Shown here one piece after another: positions 1 through 7,895 of a DNA stretch of 57,104 bases (position 1 is the first letter of the stretch; every line of letters begins with the position of its first letter). A program made the position numbers and the translations under genes. The stretch is from Psychroflexus gondwanensis ACAM 44 (GTDB lineage: Bacteria > Bacteroidota > Bacteroidia > Flavobacteriales > Flavobacteriaceae): the NCBI RefSeq assembly GCF_000355905.1, contig NZ_APLF01000013.1, positions 119 to 57,222 on the forward strand, read 5' to 3'. Below the pieces are notes generated by a model that saw only the letters and a program-made list of their open reading frames with translations, did no database searches and was not told the origin of the DNA.

Positions 1-33
1 TATGGTGTAATCGGAGAAGAAAATAACCGCTAA
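1..33 (+). CDS. 3' end of an unidentified gene
   Basis: Frame 1 is open from the window edge to a TAA at 31-33 and encodes the C-terminal tail YGVIGEENNR. The same strand and close spacing to the next gene suggest an upstream neighbour of the polyprenyl synthase gene. Ten residues are too few to identify a family, and even the frame is only the most plausible choice. Confidence 0.35.
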   Translation, partial: YGVIGEENNR

Positions 34-105
34 ATGATGTTTTTAATCTTTACATCACGTAAAACAAAGAATCCTTTGCATCAGCTTGGGAAGTTACCAC
101 TCTTC

Positions 106-120
106 GAAGTTTGCAACTTC
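106..120. repeat. Small perfect hairpin
   Basis: GAAGTT and AACTTC form a perfect 6-base inverted repeat with a 3-base TGC loop, in the gap between the partial gene and the polyprenyl synthase gene. No T run follows, so it is a weak terminator candidate at best. Confidence 0.4.
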
Positions 121-189
121 AAACTATCCGAGCTAAAGTAAAGCTGTTTTCCAACCATAGTTTTAAGGCCTTTTTAAGACATAAAACTC

Positions 190-197
190 TATCTTTG
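190..197 (+). promoter_or_regulatory. -7 element (TATCTTTG) of the polyprenyl synthase gene
   Basis: TATCTTTG matches the Bacteroidota -7 consensus TAnnTTTG exactly. It ends only 7 bases before the TTG start codon at 205, so the transcript would have almost no 5' leader. The position is seen directly; promoter activity is inferred. Confidence 0.5.
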
Positions 198-204
198 TTG
201 CGCA

Positions 205-1182
205 TTGAAAACTGTCTCACAAATAAAAGAACCGATAGCTCATGAGATGGAACTTTTTGAAAAAAAGTTCTCTCTTTTCATGTCTTCACGTGTAGCCCTT
301 CTCAATAAAATCACTCACTTTATCGTTAACAGAAAAGGCAAGCAAATGCGACCTATGTTCGTCTTTCTTGTCGCCAAAATGGTGTCTAAAGGAGAGGTGA
401 ATGATAGGACTTATCGTGGGGCTTCTGTTATAGAGCTCATCCACACGGCTACCTTGGTTCACGATGATATTGTGGATGATAGTAACCAACGTCGTGGTTT
501 CTTTTCCATCAATGCCTTATGGAAAAATAAGATAGCGGTTTTGGTCGGTGACTACATGCTGTCTAAGGGGCTTTTGTTATCTATCGATAATGATGACTTC
601 GATTTATTAAAGATTATTTCAGTTGCCGTACGTGAAATGAGTGAGGGTGAATTACTTCAAATTGAGAAAGCACGCCGACTTGATATTACTGAAGACATTT
701 ATTATGAGATTATTCGGCAAAAAACCGCTACCCTCATAGCCGCTTGTTGTAGTCTTGGTGCTGCTGCTGTAAGACCAGGTTCTAAAGACGTGGAGGATAT
801 GCGTAAATTTGGAGAACTTATAGGAATGGCTTTTCAGATTAAAGATGATCTCTTCGATTATGGTGACCAAAAAATAGGTAAGCCTACTGGTATAGATATT
901 AAAGAACAGAAAATGACTTTACCTCTTATTTATGCGATCAATCAAGCGTCCAAAAAAGAAAAAAGTTGGATCATCAATTCTGTTAAAAATCACAATAAAG
1001 ACAAAAAGCGCGTGAATGAAGTGATAGATTATGTAAAATCTGTGGGAGGGCTTAGTTATGCTCAAATTAAAATGAAAGAATTTCAAAGCGAGGCCTCAGA
1101 AATTCTTCAACGTTATCCAGATTCTCCTTACAAAGCTTCTCTTGAATTGATGATAGATTATGTAATTGATCGAGAAAAATAA
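205..1182 (+). CDS. Polyprenyl diphosphate synthase (IspB-type trans-prenyltransferase)
   Basis: This 325-residue enzyme adds isopentenyl diphosphate units to an allylic primer to make the long all-trans chain used for menaquinone side chains. Both aspartate-rich motifs are present: DDIVD at 87-91 and DDLFD at 214-218, with the substrate-binding GKQMRP at 45-50. The length fits the octaprenyl/solanesyl synthase class rather than the shorter farnesyl synthases. The start is TTG at 205. An ATG at 247 would remove the MKTVSQIKEPIAHE segment, which resembles the usual N-terminus of flavobacterial homologues, so TTG is preferred. Chain length of the product cannot be read from sequence. dnaG follows after 34 bases. 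Confidence 0.93.
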   Translation: MKTVSQIKEPIAHEMELFEKKFSLFMSSRVALLNKITHFIVNRKGKQMRPMFVFLVAKMVSKGEVNDRTYRGASVIELIHTATLVHDDIVDDSNQRRGFFSINALWKNKIAVLVGDYMLSKGLLLSIDNDDFDLLKIISVAVREMSEGELLQIEKARRLDITEDIYYEIIRQKTATLIAACCSLGAAAVRPGSKDVEDMRKFGELIGMAFQIKDDLFDYGDQKIGKPTGIDIKEQKMTLPLIYAINQASKKEKSWIINSVKNHNKDKKRVNEVIDYVKSVGGLSYAQIKMKEFQSEASEILQRYPDSPYKASLELMIDYVIDREK

Positions 1183-1216
1183 TTTTATCCTTACATTTAT
1201 TTCAAATTAAATTCCA

Positions 1217-3178
1217 TTGATAAGTAAATCTACTATTGACAAAGTCTTTGATATTTCCCGAGTAGAGGAAGTGATTGGCGATTACGTTCAGTTGAAAAAA
1301 TCTGGCAGCAATTTTAAGGGATTGAGTCCTTTTACCGAAGAGCGATCTCCTAGTTTTATGGTCTCTCCAGTGAAGCAAATCTGGAAAGATTTCAGTTCTG
1401 GTAAAGGAGGAAATGTGGTTGCTTTCTTAATGGAACATGAGCACTATACTTACCCTGAAGCCATAAAGCATTTAGCAAAACGTTACAATATTGAAGTCGA
1501 AGAAACGGAGCAATCTTCAGAAGAAAAAGAAAAGGCAAGTGAGAGAGAAAGTATGTACTTGGTCAATGAGTTTGCCAAATCTTTTTTCATCAAACAAATG
1601 CTTCATACCGATGAAGGGAAGTCAGTTGGTCTCAGTTATTTTAAGAACAGGGGATTTACGTCAGAAACGATGGAGAAGTTCGATCTCGGCTATTCTCCAG
1701 ATGAGTGGCAAGCGTTCACAGATGCAGCTTTAGAAAAGGGGTACCGTTTGGAGTTCTTGGAGAAAACCGGGCTTAGTATCGTAAAGGGAGAAAAGCGCTT
1801 CGACAGGTTTAAAGGTCGGGTGATGTTCCCTATACACTCGATGTCTGGAAGAATTTTAGGGTTTGGAGGTAGAATTCTCACAAATGATAAGAAACAGGCA
1901 AAATACCTCAATTCACCTGAAAGTGATGTCTATCATAAAAGCAAAGTTTTGTATGGGCTTTATCAGGCCAAGCAGGCTATTGCTAAGGCAGACAACTGTT
2001 ATCTAGTGGAAGGGTATACGGATGTGATTCAATTTAACCAAACAGGAATTGAAAATGTAGTCGCTTCTTCTGGTACAGCTTTAACGCCAGAGCAAATTAG
2101 ACTTATCAATAGACTTACCAATAATATTACAGTTTTATTTGATGGGGATGCTGCGGGATTAAGAGCTTCTGTGCGTGGGATTGATTTGATTTTGGAACAA
2201 GGCATGAACGTGAAAGTCTGCTTATTTCCAGATGGTGAAGATCCAGATAGTTTTGCGAAATCTAATTCCAAAGAAGAGTTAGAAACTTATCTCAATAGCA
2301 ATGCTCAGGATTTTATAAGATTCAAAGCTTCCTTATTACTCGAGGATGCGGAAAATGATCCTGTACAAAAGGCTGAAGTGGTCAGGGATATTGTGAATTC
2401 TATTTCTAAAATACCAGATCAAATTACTCAGGAAATTTACATCCAAACCTGCTCCAACCTTTTAGATGTTTCTGAAGATGTTCTTTTTAGTACACTTGCA
2501 CAGATTTTAGCTAAGGAAAGAAAAGAAAGTCAGCGCCGACCTAGACAGCAGTCTTTAGAGGTCGTAAAGGAGAAAAAAAATGAGCCAGTCGTTTCTAAAG
2601 TGGATCAGCAATATGTGCTAGAGAGAAATATTATTCAGTTGCTTCTAAAATATGGGGGTAAGACTGCAGTATTTGTAGATGTAGACTTCGATTTTGATGA
2701 TTTTGACAAGGACAAGCATACTGAAGTAAAACGTGAATACGTTGTGTTTGAAAAAATATTTATAGAACTCCAGGAGGATGAGGTTGAATTTTCTAATCCT
2801 TTGTTTAAGGAATTATATGCCCTTATTATTGAGATTTATACAAAAGAAAGAGACTTGAAGATCGATACTTTTATCAACCATCTAAAGCCAGATTTGTCTC
2901 AAGAGGTGACGTCTATTATTATGGAAAATGAGAAAAATCAACTACACGATTGGAAGCGTCAGGAGATTTTTGTAATTGATAAAAGCGAGTTGGACCCTAG
3001 AGAAGTCATGGAAACCATTTTAAATTTACGCCGATTCCTCATCAGAAAAAAAGTTCAAGATTTAAGTGAAATCATAAGAGATCAAAAAGATGAAGTGGAT
3101 CGCGAATTGATGATAGAAACCATGGAGTATAATGGATTGGAAGTTTTGATTTCCAATAAATTAAATCGGGTCTTATAA
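1217..3178 (+). CDS. dnaG: DNA primase DnaG, zinc ligands lost
   Basis: A 653-residue primase that makes RNA primers for DNA replication. The N-terminal CHC2-type domain (about 1-95) keeps the family frame (FKGLSPF...SPSF.VSP.K...), but the four positions expected to bind zinc are S37, T40, D58 and S61 instead of Cys-His-Cys-Cys. The TOPRIM core is intact: EGYTDV at 265-270, DGDAAG at 309-314, then a DPDSFA segment. The C-terminal third is the divergent, mostly helical helicase-interacting region. The start is TTG at 1217; a TACATTTA element at 1192-1199 could be its own -7 box. The gene ends five bases before the end of the convergent nadE. Confidence 0.95.
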   Translation: MISKSTIDKVFDISRVEEVIGDYVQLKKSGSNFKGLSPFTEERSPSFMVSPVKQIWKDFSSGKGGNVVAFLMEHEHYTYPEAIKHLAKRYNIEVEETEQSSEEKEKASERESMYLVNEFAKSFFIKQMLHTDEGKSVGLSYFKNRGFTSETMEKFDLGYSPDEWQAFTDAALEKGYRLEFLEKTGLSIVKGEKRFDRFKGRVMFPIHSMSGRILGFGGRILTNDKKQAKYLNSPESDVYHKSKVLYGLYQAKQAIAKADNCYLVEGYTDVIQFNQTGIENVVASSGTALTPEQIRLINRLTNNITVLFDGDAAGLRASVRGIDLILEQGMNVKVCLFPDGEDPDSFAKSNSKEELETYLNSNAQDFIRFKASLLLEDAENDPVQKAEVVRDIVNSISKIPDQITQEIYIQTCSNLLDVSEDVLFSTLAQILAKERKESQRRPRQQSLEVVKEKKNEPVVSKVDQQYVLERNIIQLLLKYGGKTAVFVDVDFDFDDFDKDKHTEVKREYVVFEKIFIELQEDEVEFSNPLFKELYALIIEIYTKERDLKIDTFINHLKPDLSQEVTSIIMENEKNQLHDWKRQEIFVIDKSELDPREVMETILNLRRFLIRKKVQDLSEIIRDQKDEVDRELMIETMEYNGLEVLISNKLNRVL

Positions 3179-3183
3179 GTGAA

Positions 3184-3963
3184 TTACTTTAATTCCCGAG
3201 GAATTTCACACACCGGAACCGGTTGCATCTTATGTTGATTAGATTTGTTCATGGTATTATAAATTTTCAAAACCTCTTGTTCTCTGTCAGAAATTTCGGA
3301 GGTTTCACCGTCAAAAGTCATTGCCCATTCCAATTCGTCGTAGCTGGCCCCAATTTGATCTTCATCGGTTCTACTATCTCCAAACAAACCATCGGTAGGC
3401 TCTGCATTTTGAATGTCATCTATTATGCTAAGGTCCTTTGCAAGTTCGAAGACTTCACTTTTCATCAAATCGGCAAGAGGGCTTAGGTCAACGCCTCCAT
3501 CTCCATATTTGGTGTAAAATCCTACTCCAAAGTCTTCAACTTTATTTCCAGTACCAGCAACCAAATAGCCGTGGATACCCGCAAAATAATAAAGGCTTGT
3601 CATTCTTAATCTTGCCCTTGAGTTGGCTAGTGAAAAGTCTCTTAGATTTTTATCTTCGATCTCTGGTAAACTATTTTTGAAGGTGTCGAAGGTGTTGGAA
3701 AGATCAACTTTTACAGAGCTTACATTTCCAAATCGTCCTTCCAAATGATCGATATGTTTTCTAGCCCTCGACACCTGGTCTTTGTGTTGGTGTATAGGCA
3801 ATTCTACACATAAGGTAGGTCTGCCAGTTTGTGCACAAAGTGCTGAGGTGACTGCAGAATCTATTCCTCCAGAAATACCAATCACAAAACCATTTTGCCC
3901 GCTGCTATTGAGATATTCTTTCATCCAATTGGCTATATAATCTATGGTTTTTTGAGACTTCAT
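3184..3963 (-). CDS. nadE: NH3-dependent NAD synthetase
   Basis: A 259-residue ammonia-dependent NAD synthetase, which amidates nicotinic acid adenine dinucleotide to NAD using ATP. The PP-loop signature SGGIDS lies at 31-36, and the family blocks around ANSRARLRM, AGTGNKVEDFGVGFYTKYGDGGVD and PTDGLFG are all present. There is no N-terminal nitrilase domain, so ammonia rather than glutamine should be the direct donor unless another protein supplies it. It is divergent from gldB, and its predicted -7 box almost touches that of gldB. The minus-strand ATG ends at 3963. Confidence 0.95.
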   Translation of the reverse strand: MKSQKTIDYIANWMKEYLNSSGQNGFVIGISGGIDSAVTSALCAQTGRPTLCVELPIHQHKDQVSRARKHIDHLEGRFGNVSSVKVDLSNTFDTFKNSLPEIEDKNLRDFSLANSRARLRMTSLYYFAGIHGYLVAGTGNKVEDFGVGFYTKYGDGGVDLSPLADLMKSEVFELAKDLSIIDDIQNAEPTDGLFGDSRTDEDQIGASYDELEWAMTFDGETSEISDREQEVLKIYNTMNKSNQHKMQPVPVCEIPRELK

Positions 3964-3988
3964 AAGCTATGATTTACCTTTTAAATAC

Positions 3989-4007
3989 TACATTTGCACC
4001 AAATATA
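3989..4007. promoter_or_regulatory. Back-to-back -7 elements of gldB (+) and nadE (-)
   Basis: The plus strand carries TACATTTG at 3989-3996, facing gldB. The minus strand carries TATATTTG at 4007-4000, facing nadE. Both match TAnnTTTG exactly and are separated by three bases, so the two polymerase footprints must overlap and binding should be mutually exclusive. Confidence 0.6.
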
Positions 4008-4033
4008 AGTATTCTATTTAGGTACAAAACCAA

Positions 4034-5002
4034 ATGTCTTTAAATATGAGATTTCGTTTAATTTTGTTGAGCCTTTGTTGTTTCATGGCGAGTTGTGATC
4101 ATAACTCCAAGCTAAACTCAGAGGCTGAAGACCTTAGTATTGACTTAGAATTAATTAGGTTCGATCAAGAGTTTGCTCAAGCTTCGGCAATGGATTTACC
4201 AAGGCTGAAAAATAACTTTCCACGTTTATTTCCAGAGCAAGTCCCAGATAGTTTATGGATTTCAAAAATGCAAAGTGACTTGCAAAAGGAAATTCATGCT
4301 GAGGTTAATCAAGCTTTTCCGAATTTTGATAAAGAAAAAGAAGATTTAGAGCGTTTTTTTAAATACGCTAAATATTATTTTCCGTCTTATAAACTCCCAA
4401 AAGTTTATACGTTGGCCGAAGAGGTGAATTATAGAAATAAATTGGTGCTAACCGAAGATTTACTTCTTATCTCCTTGGATAACTATTTAGGACAAGACCA
4501 TAAGTTTTATGGAGGTTTCGCTGACTATATCGCCTTTCAGCAAGATAAAAGATTCCTGCTTTCCGATGTGGCAGAGGCCTTTGCTAAGCAGCATATCGAT
4601 GAAAAGAGGTCTAGGAAATTCATGTCGGAAATGATTTATTACGGTAAGATCCTTTATTTAAAAGACCTTCTTATTCCTTTTAAATCTGATGCTGCAAAAC
4701 TTTATTATTCTGAAGATCAACTTCAATGGGCCGAAGAAAATGAAACCCAAATCTGGTCCTTTTTTGTAGAGCGAAACTTGATTTACTCCACCGACTCTAC
4801 TTTGGAAGATCGCTTTATCAACCTAGCGCCTTATTCTAAATTTTATTTGGAATTGGACAATGAGTCTTCCCCTAGAATAGGACAGTATATAGGTTGGCAA
4901 ATAGTAAAAGCCTTTATGAATAAAAATCCTAATACTAGTATAAAAGACCTGCTGAATATGGAGTCTGATGCTATTTTTAAAAAATCAAATTATAAACCTT
5001 AA
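4034..5002 (+). CDS. gldB: Gliding motility lipoprotein GldB
   Basis: A 322-residue protein matching the GldB family. In Flavobacterium johnsoniae, GldB is a lipoprotein needed for surface gliding, a process tied to type IX secretion. A short hydrophobic signal ends in a lipobox, MASC, with the lipidated cysteine at C21. The body is soluble and charged, with family segments such as ELIRFDQEFAQ near the mature N-terminus and YIGWQIVKAFM near the end. A second ATG at 4046 (MRFRL) would give an equally good signal peptide, so the exact start is open. gldC follows after three bases. Confidence 0.92.
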   Translation: MSLNMRFRLILLSLCCFMASCDHNSKLNSEAEDLSIDLELIRFDQEFAQASAMDLPRLKNNFPRLFPEQVPDSLWISKMQSDLQKEIHAEVNQAFPNFDKEKEDLERFFKYAKYYFPSYKLPKVYTLAEEVNYRNKLVLTEDLLLISLDNYLGQDHKFYGGFADYIAFQQDKRFLLSDVAEAFAKQHIDEKRSRKFMSEMIYYGKILYLKDLLIPFKSDAAKLYYSEDQLQWAEENETQIWSFFVERNLIYSTDSTLEDRFINLAPYSKFYLELDNESSPRIGQYIGWQIVKAFMNKNPNTSIKDLLNMESDAIFKKSNYKP

Positions 5003-5005
5003 GCA

Positions 5006-5362
5006 ATGATTGAAAAAAAATCTGAAATTAGAATCAACGTAGAAACGGACGAAAATAGAATTCCAGAAAAACTCACTTGGTCTGCTCAAGATGGCGGGAT
5101 CGATAATGAAGAAGCAAAAGCAGCTTTTTTGAGTATTTGGGATCATCAAAAGCAAGAGACTCTTCGTATAGATTTATGGACCAAGGAAATGCCGGTCGAT
5201 GAAATGAAAAAGTTCTTTCACCAGATTTTAGTGGGGATGAGCGATACATTTTACAGAGCCACAGACGATAAGAAAATGACAGAAACCATGAAAGATTTTT
5301 GTGCTTATTTTGCAGAAAAGATGGATATTGAAGATGCTAAACCCAATGATGACAAAAAGTAA
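5006..5362 (+). CDS. gldC: Gliding motility protein GldC
   Basis: A small soluble protein of 118 residues with no signal peptide, acidic at both ends. It matches the GldC family through the block LTWSAQDGG...EEAKAAFLSIWD and the segment LRIDLWTKEMPVDEMKKFF. In F. johnsoniae it supports, but is not strictly needed for, gliding. Its position right after gldB is the conserved arrangement. The biochemical role is unknown. Its last codons overlap the start of the next gene. Confidence 0.92.
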   Translation: MIEKKSEIRINVETDENRIPEKLTWSAQDGGIDNEEAKAAFLSIWDHQKQETLRIDLWTKEMPVDEMKKFFHQILVGMSDTFYRATDDKKMTETMKDFCAYFAEKMDIEDAKPNDDKK

Positions 5363-5720
5363 CAAAGCCGTAATTTTTGTTTACAATGCCAATTCTGGCA
5401 CAAAAAACGGCCTACTCGATAGTGCCCACAAAATTTTCAGCCCTAAAACTTACGAATGTAATCTTTGTGATTTAACCTACGGGTTGCTTTCAGAAAATAG
5501 GAAATGGAAAGCATTTAGAAAGGAAACTGATATGGAGTTTGTCTTTTTGCACAAGGATGACTATCAGAAGAATTTCAAATCTAAATTTGAAAGCCTCTAC
5601 GAACTCCCTGTCATTCTCTTTCAAGATAACTATGAGTTGAGCCTTCTAATGTCCAATAAAGAACTTAACGAGATTGAAGAGGTAGAGGTGCTGATAGAAA
5701 AGGTAAAATCTAGAATTTGA
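5349..5720 (+). CDS. Small conserved protein of unknown function between gldC and engB
   Basis: From the ATG at 5349 this encodes 123 residues, overlapping the 3' end of gldC by 14 bases; an ATG directly before it at 5346 is equally possible. A start at 5301 would add 16 residues read out of frame through gldC and is unlikely. The N-terminus KAVIFVYNANSGTKNGLLDSAHKI looks like a short beta-strand followed by a small loop, and a CNLCDLTYG segment carries a CxxC pair. No membrane segment or signal peptide is visible. I recognise it only as a protein that recurs in Flavobacteria and would not assign a function. Translational coupling to gldC is likely. Confidence 0.75.
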   Translation: MTKSNKAVIFVYNANSGTKNGLLDSAHKIFSPKTYECNLCDLTYGLLSENRKWKAFRKETDMEFVFLHKDDYQKNFKSKFESLYELPVILFQDNYELSLLMSNKELNEIEEVEVLIEKVKSRI

Positions 5721-5724
5721 TCTA

Positions 5725-6324
5725 TTATACCAGGGTTTGATTGATATTCTGGATATAATTTAGAATATCATCTCTTCCAATTTTATGAGCAGAAGAGGTC
5801 GTAAAAGAAGGAGGAAGCTCCTCCCAAGTTTCCATTAATTTGGATTTGTAATCGGCAATATTATTTTCTAAAGCTTTGGGCTTTAATTTATCCGCTTTTG
5901 TAAATACAATTGAAAATGGAATGGCGTTCATTCCTAGCCATTCTAAAAACTCAAGGTCTATAGGTTGTGGAGCATGTCTAGAATCTATAAGGACAAAGGT
6001 ATTGACCAATTGCTGTCTCTTTTCGAAATAAGCGGTGATGTATTTTTGGAAGGTTTTCTTTTCTTGTTTACTCACTTTAGCATAACCATAGCCAGGTAAA
6101 TCGACAAGGTGCCAAGAATCGTTAATCAAAAAATGATTAATAAGTCTGGTTTTTCCTGGTTTACCAGAAACTTTTGCTAGGCTATTGCGGTCTGTAAGCA
6201 TATTGATCAATGAAGATTTACCCACATTACTTCTGCCAATAAAAGCGTATTCTGGTAATTGAGAATTGGGACATTTGGTCACATCCGAATTACTCATTAC
6301 AAATTCTGAAGTCTTAATTTTCAT
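5725..6324 (-). CDS. engB: Ribosome biogenesis GTPase EngB (YihA/YsxC)
   Basis: A 199-residue TRAFAC GTPase that assists late assembly of the large ribosomal subunit. The G motifs are clear: G1 GRSNVGKS at 30-37, G3 DLPG at 75-78 within the family motif DLPGYGYAKVS, and G4 TKAD at 142-145. The SSAHKIGRDDIL stretch near the C-terminus gives the G5-like region. The length is standard. It is convergent with the small gene above, with four bases between stop codons, and lies six bases downstream of the hydrolase gene on the same strand, so the two are probably co-transcribed. Confidence 0.96.
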   Translation of the reverse strand: MKIKTSEFVMSNSDVTKCPNSQLPEYAFIGRSNVGKSSLINMLTDRNSLAKVSGKPGKTRLINHFLINDSWHLVDLPGYGYAKVSKQEKKTFQKYITAYFEKRQQLVNTFVLIDSRHAPQPIDLEFLEWLGMNAIPFSIVFTKADKLKPKALENNIADYKSKLMETWEELPPSFTTSSAHKIGRDDILNYIQNINQTLV

Positions 6325-6330
6325 AATAGA

Positions 6331-7095
6331 CTAAAAGTTTCTTTTTTGAAGCCAAGCGTATAAAATTTTATTGAACTCATCTGGATGTTCCATCATAGCT
6401 GCATGGCCACATTTGTCTATCCAAAACAACTCAGAGTCTGGTAAAAGCTTGTTAAAATCTTTACCCACTTCTGGAGGAGTGACTTCATCCTGTTTCCCCC
6501 AAATGATACAGGTTGGCGTATGCATGTCTGGTAAATCCTTGGACATATTATGGCGTATAGCACTCTTCGCTATAGAAAGGGTTCTTATCAATTTATTTCT
6601 ATCATTCACTACACTGTATACATCATCGATGATTTCTGGTGTTGCGATTTCAGGATTATAAAAAACATCTTGAACTTTCTTTTTCATGTATTCATAATCG
6701 CCTCGCTTTGGATAACTTTCACCCATCGCGCTTTCATAAAGACCAGAACTTCCTGTAATCACAAGAGCCTTTATACTCTCTGGATAGAGTTTGGTGGTTA
6801 ATAAACCAATATGTCCACCTAGAGAATTTCCAACTAGTATGACCTTGCCATAATTCTTAAAGTCTATAAATTCTTTAATGTACTTGGTCAGGTTTTTAGT
6901 GTTGGTTTTTAATAAAGGTAAGTCATAAAGTGGAAGCTCAGGAACCACTACTTTATACCCTTTTGTAGGGAAATAATTCATAACTCCATCGAAGTTACTT
7001 AAGCCTCCCATTAGTCCATGCAAAATGACTATTGGAGTTCCTTCGCCCTTTTCAAAGTATTTAAATTTTCCTTCCTGCTTTATATGTTCTTCCAT
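6331..7095 (-). CDS. Alpha/beta hydrolase
   Basis: A 254-residue single-domain alpha/beta hydrolase without a signal peptide. The oxyanion region HGLMGG is at 26-31, the nucleophile elbow GNSLGG puts the catalytic serine at S91, the acid is D203 in GKQDEVTPP, and the base is H231 in CGHAAMMEHP. The family includes esterases, C-C hydrolases and haloperoxidase-like enzymes, and the substrate cannot be inferred. It is the first gene of a short operon with engB, with a TATATTTG promoter element 24 bases upstream. Confidence 0.88.
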   Translation of the reverse strand: MEEHIKQEGKFKYFEKGEGTPIVILHGLMGGLSNFDGVMNYFPTKGYKVVVPELPLYDLPLLKTNTKNLTKYIKEFIDFKNYGKVILVGNSLGGHIGLLTTKLYPESIKALVITGSSGLYESAMGESYPKRGDYEYMKKKVQDVFYNPEIATPEIIDDVYSVVNDRNKLIRTLSIAKSAIRHNMSKDLPDMHTPTCIIWGKQDEVTPPEVGKDFNKLLPDSELFWIDKCGHAAMMEHPDEFNKILYAWLQKRNF

Positions 7096-7118
7096 GAGGT
7101 TTTTAAAATTTCAAAATT

Positions 7119-7126
7119 CAAATATA
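7119..7126 (-). promoter_or_regulatory. -7 element (TATATTTG) of the hydrolase-engB operon
   Basis: Read on the minus strand this is TATATTTG, an exact match to TAnnTTTG, placed 24 bases before the hydrolase start codon. Confidence 0.5.
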
Positions 7127-7274
7127 AAGATATTTGAATAAGAAAGGTACACTGATTTTAGGACTTGTACTAGTTTAATCTAATTCAATGAAAATAAGCC
7201 TTTTAACGACCTTTTTTTCCAGTTGAATAAGCAAACTTAAGTCGAAATCAATCCAATCGCTAGAATTATTCACT

Positions 7275-7374
7275 TTATCCACAGCGATTTAGCTAAATCA
7301 TGAAGGCCTGAAACCACTAGGGAATAGGTATATCAACAACTCTTAAAGCCTTCTTTAGGAAAAAGTTATCCACA
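7275..7374 (+). promoter_or_regulatory. Two consensus DnaA boxes upstream of mraZ
   Basis: The 9-mer TTATCCACA, the classical strong DnaA box, occurs at 7275-7283 and again at 7366-7374, in the same orientation. A perfect 14-base palindrome (GATTTAGCTAAATC, 7286-7299) lies two bases after the first box. The second box ends one base before the MraZ operator. The sequences are seen directly; DnaA binding is inferred. They could regulate the dcw operon or mark a replication-related site. The rest of the 7096-7439 intergenic stretch shows only AT-rich promoter DNA. Confidence 0.5.
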
Positions 7375-7375
7375 A

Positions 7376-7420
7376 TGTGGTAGAAAGTGGTAAAATGTGG
7401 TAAAAATTTCAATATATTTG
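7376..7420 (+). promoter_or_regulatory. MraZ operator (three 10-base repeats) and -7 element of the dcw operon
   Basis: Three GTGGTA repeats occur at 7377, 7387 and 7397 with a period of exactly 10 bases, once per helical turn. This resembles the arrangement described for MraZ targets, which are direct TGGGN-type repeats with 5-base spacers. A perfect TATATTTG -7 element follows at 7413-7420, so the operator covers the core promoter. Autorepression of mraZ and the downstream cluster is the natural inference. Confidence 0.75.
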
Positions 7421-7439
7421 AAGTTGAATTGAATCTATC

Positions 7440-7895
7440 ATGAACAACCTCATTGGGACATACGAATGCAAAGTTGACACAAAAGGTCGACTTATGCTAC
7501 CGTCTTCGCTGAAAAAGCAGATGCTCCCTACTCTCGAAGAGGGCTTTGTTTTGAAACGTTCTGTGTTTCAGCCTTGTCTGGAGCTGTATCCGATGAGTCA
7601 ATGGAATTTGCTCATGGACAAAATGAACGGATTGAATAGATTCAGCAAAAAGAACAACGATTTTATACGAAAATTTTCAGCTGGTGTGAGGGTGATTGAG
7701 GTGGATACCAATGGAAGATTATTGATTCCAAAAGATCTGATTGGCTTTGCTGGGATTGAGAAAGAGATCGTCGTTTCTTCTGCGATCAATATCGTAGAAA
7801 TTTGGAATAAAGATAAATATGAATCTGTCGTAAGCGATTCTGAAGGATTTGCAGAATTAGCTGAAGATGTAATGGGAAATGATAATGACGAGTAA
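7440..7895 (+). CDS. mraZ: Transcriptional regulator MraZ
   Basis: A 151-residue protein with two AbrB-like swapped-hairpin repeats: GTYECKVDTKGRLMLPSSLK near the N-terminus and VRVIEVDTNGRLLIPKDL in the second half. MraZ forms a ring-shaped oligomer that binds the direct repeats upstream of its own gene, and in E. coli it represses the dcw operon. Here it is the first gene of the cluster, with its presumed operator just upstream. Its 3' end overlaps the start of rsmH by 17 bases. Confidence 0.95.
   Translation: MNNLIGTYECKVDTKGRLMLPSSLKKQMLPTLEEGFVLKRSVFQPCLELYPMSQWNLLMDKMNGLNRFSKKNNDFIRKFSAGVRVIEVDTNGRLLIPKDLIGFAGIEKEIVVSSAINIVEIWNKDKYESVVSDSEGFAELAEDVMGNDNDE

Noticed and set aside
5301..5348. 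Upstream start of the gene after gldC
   Set aside because: It would place 16 residues inside the gldC coding region in another frame; ATG 5346/5349 fits better.
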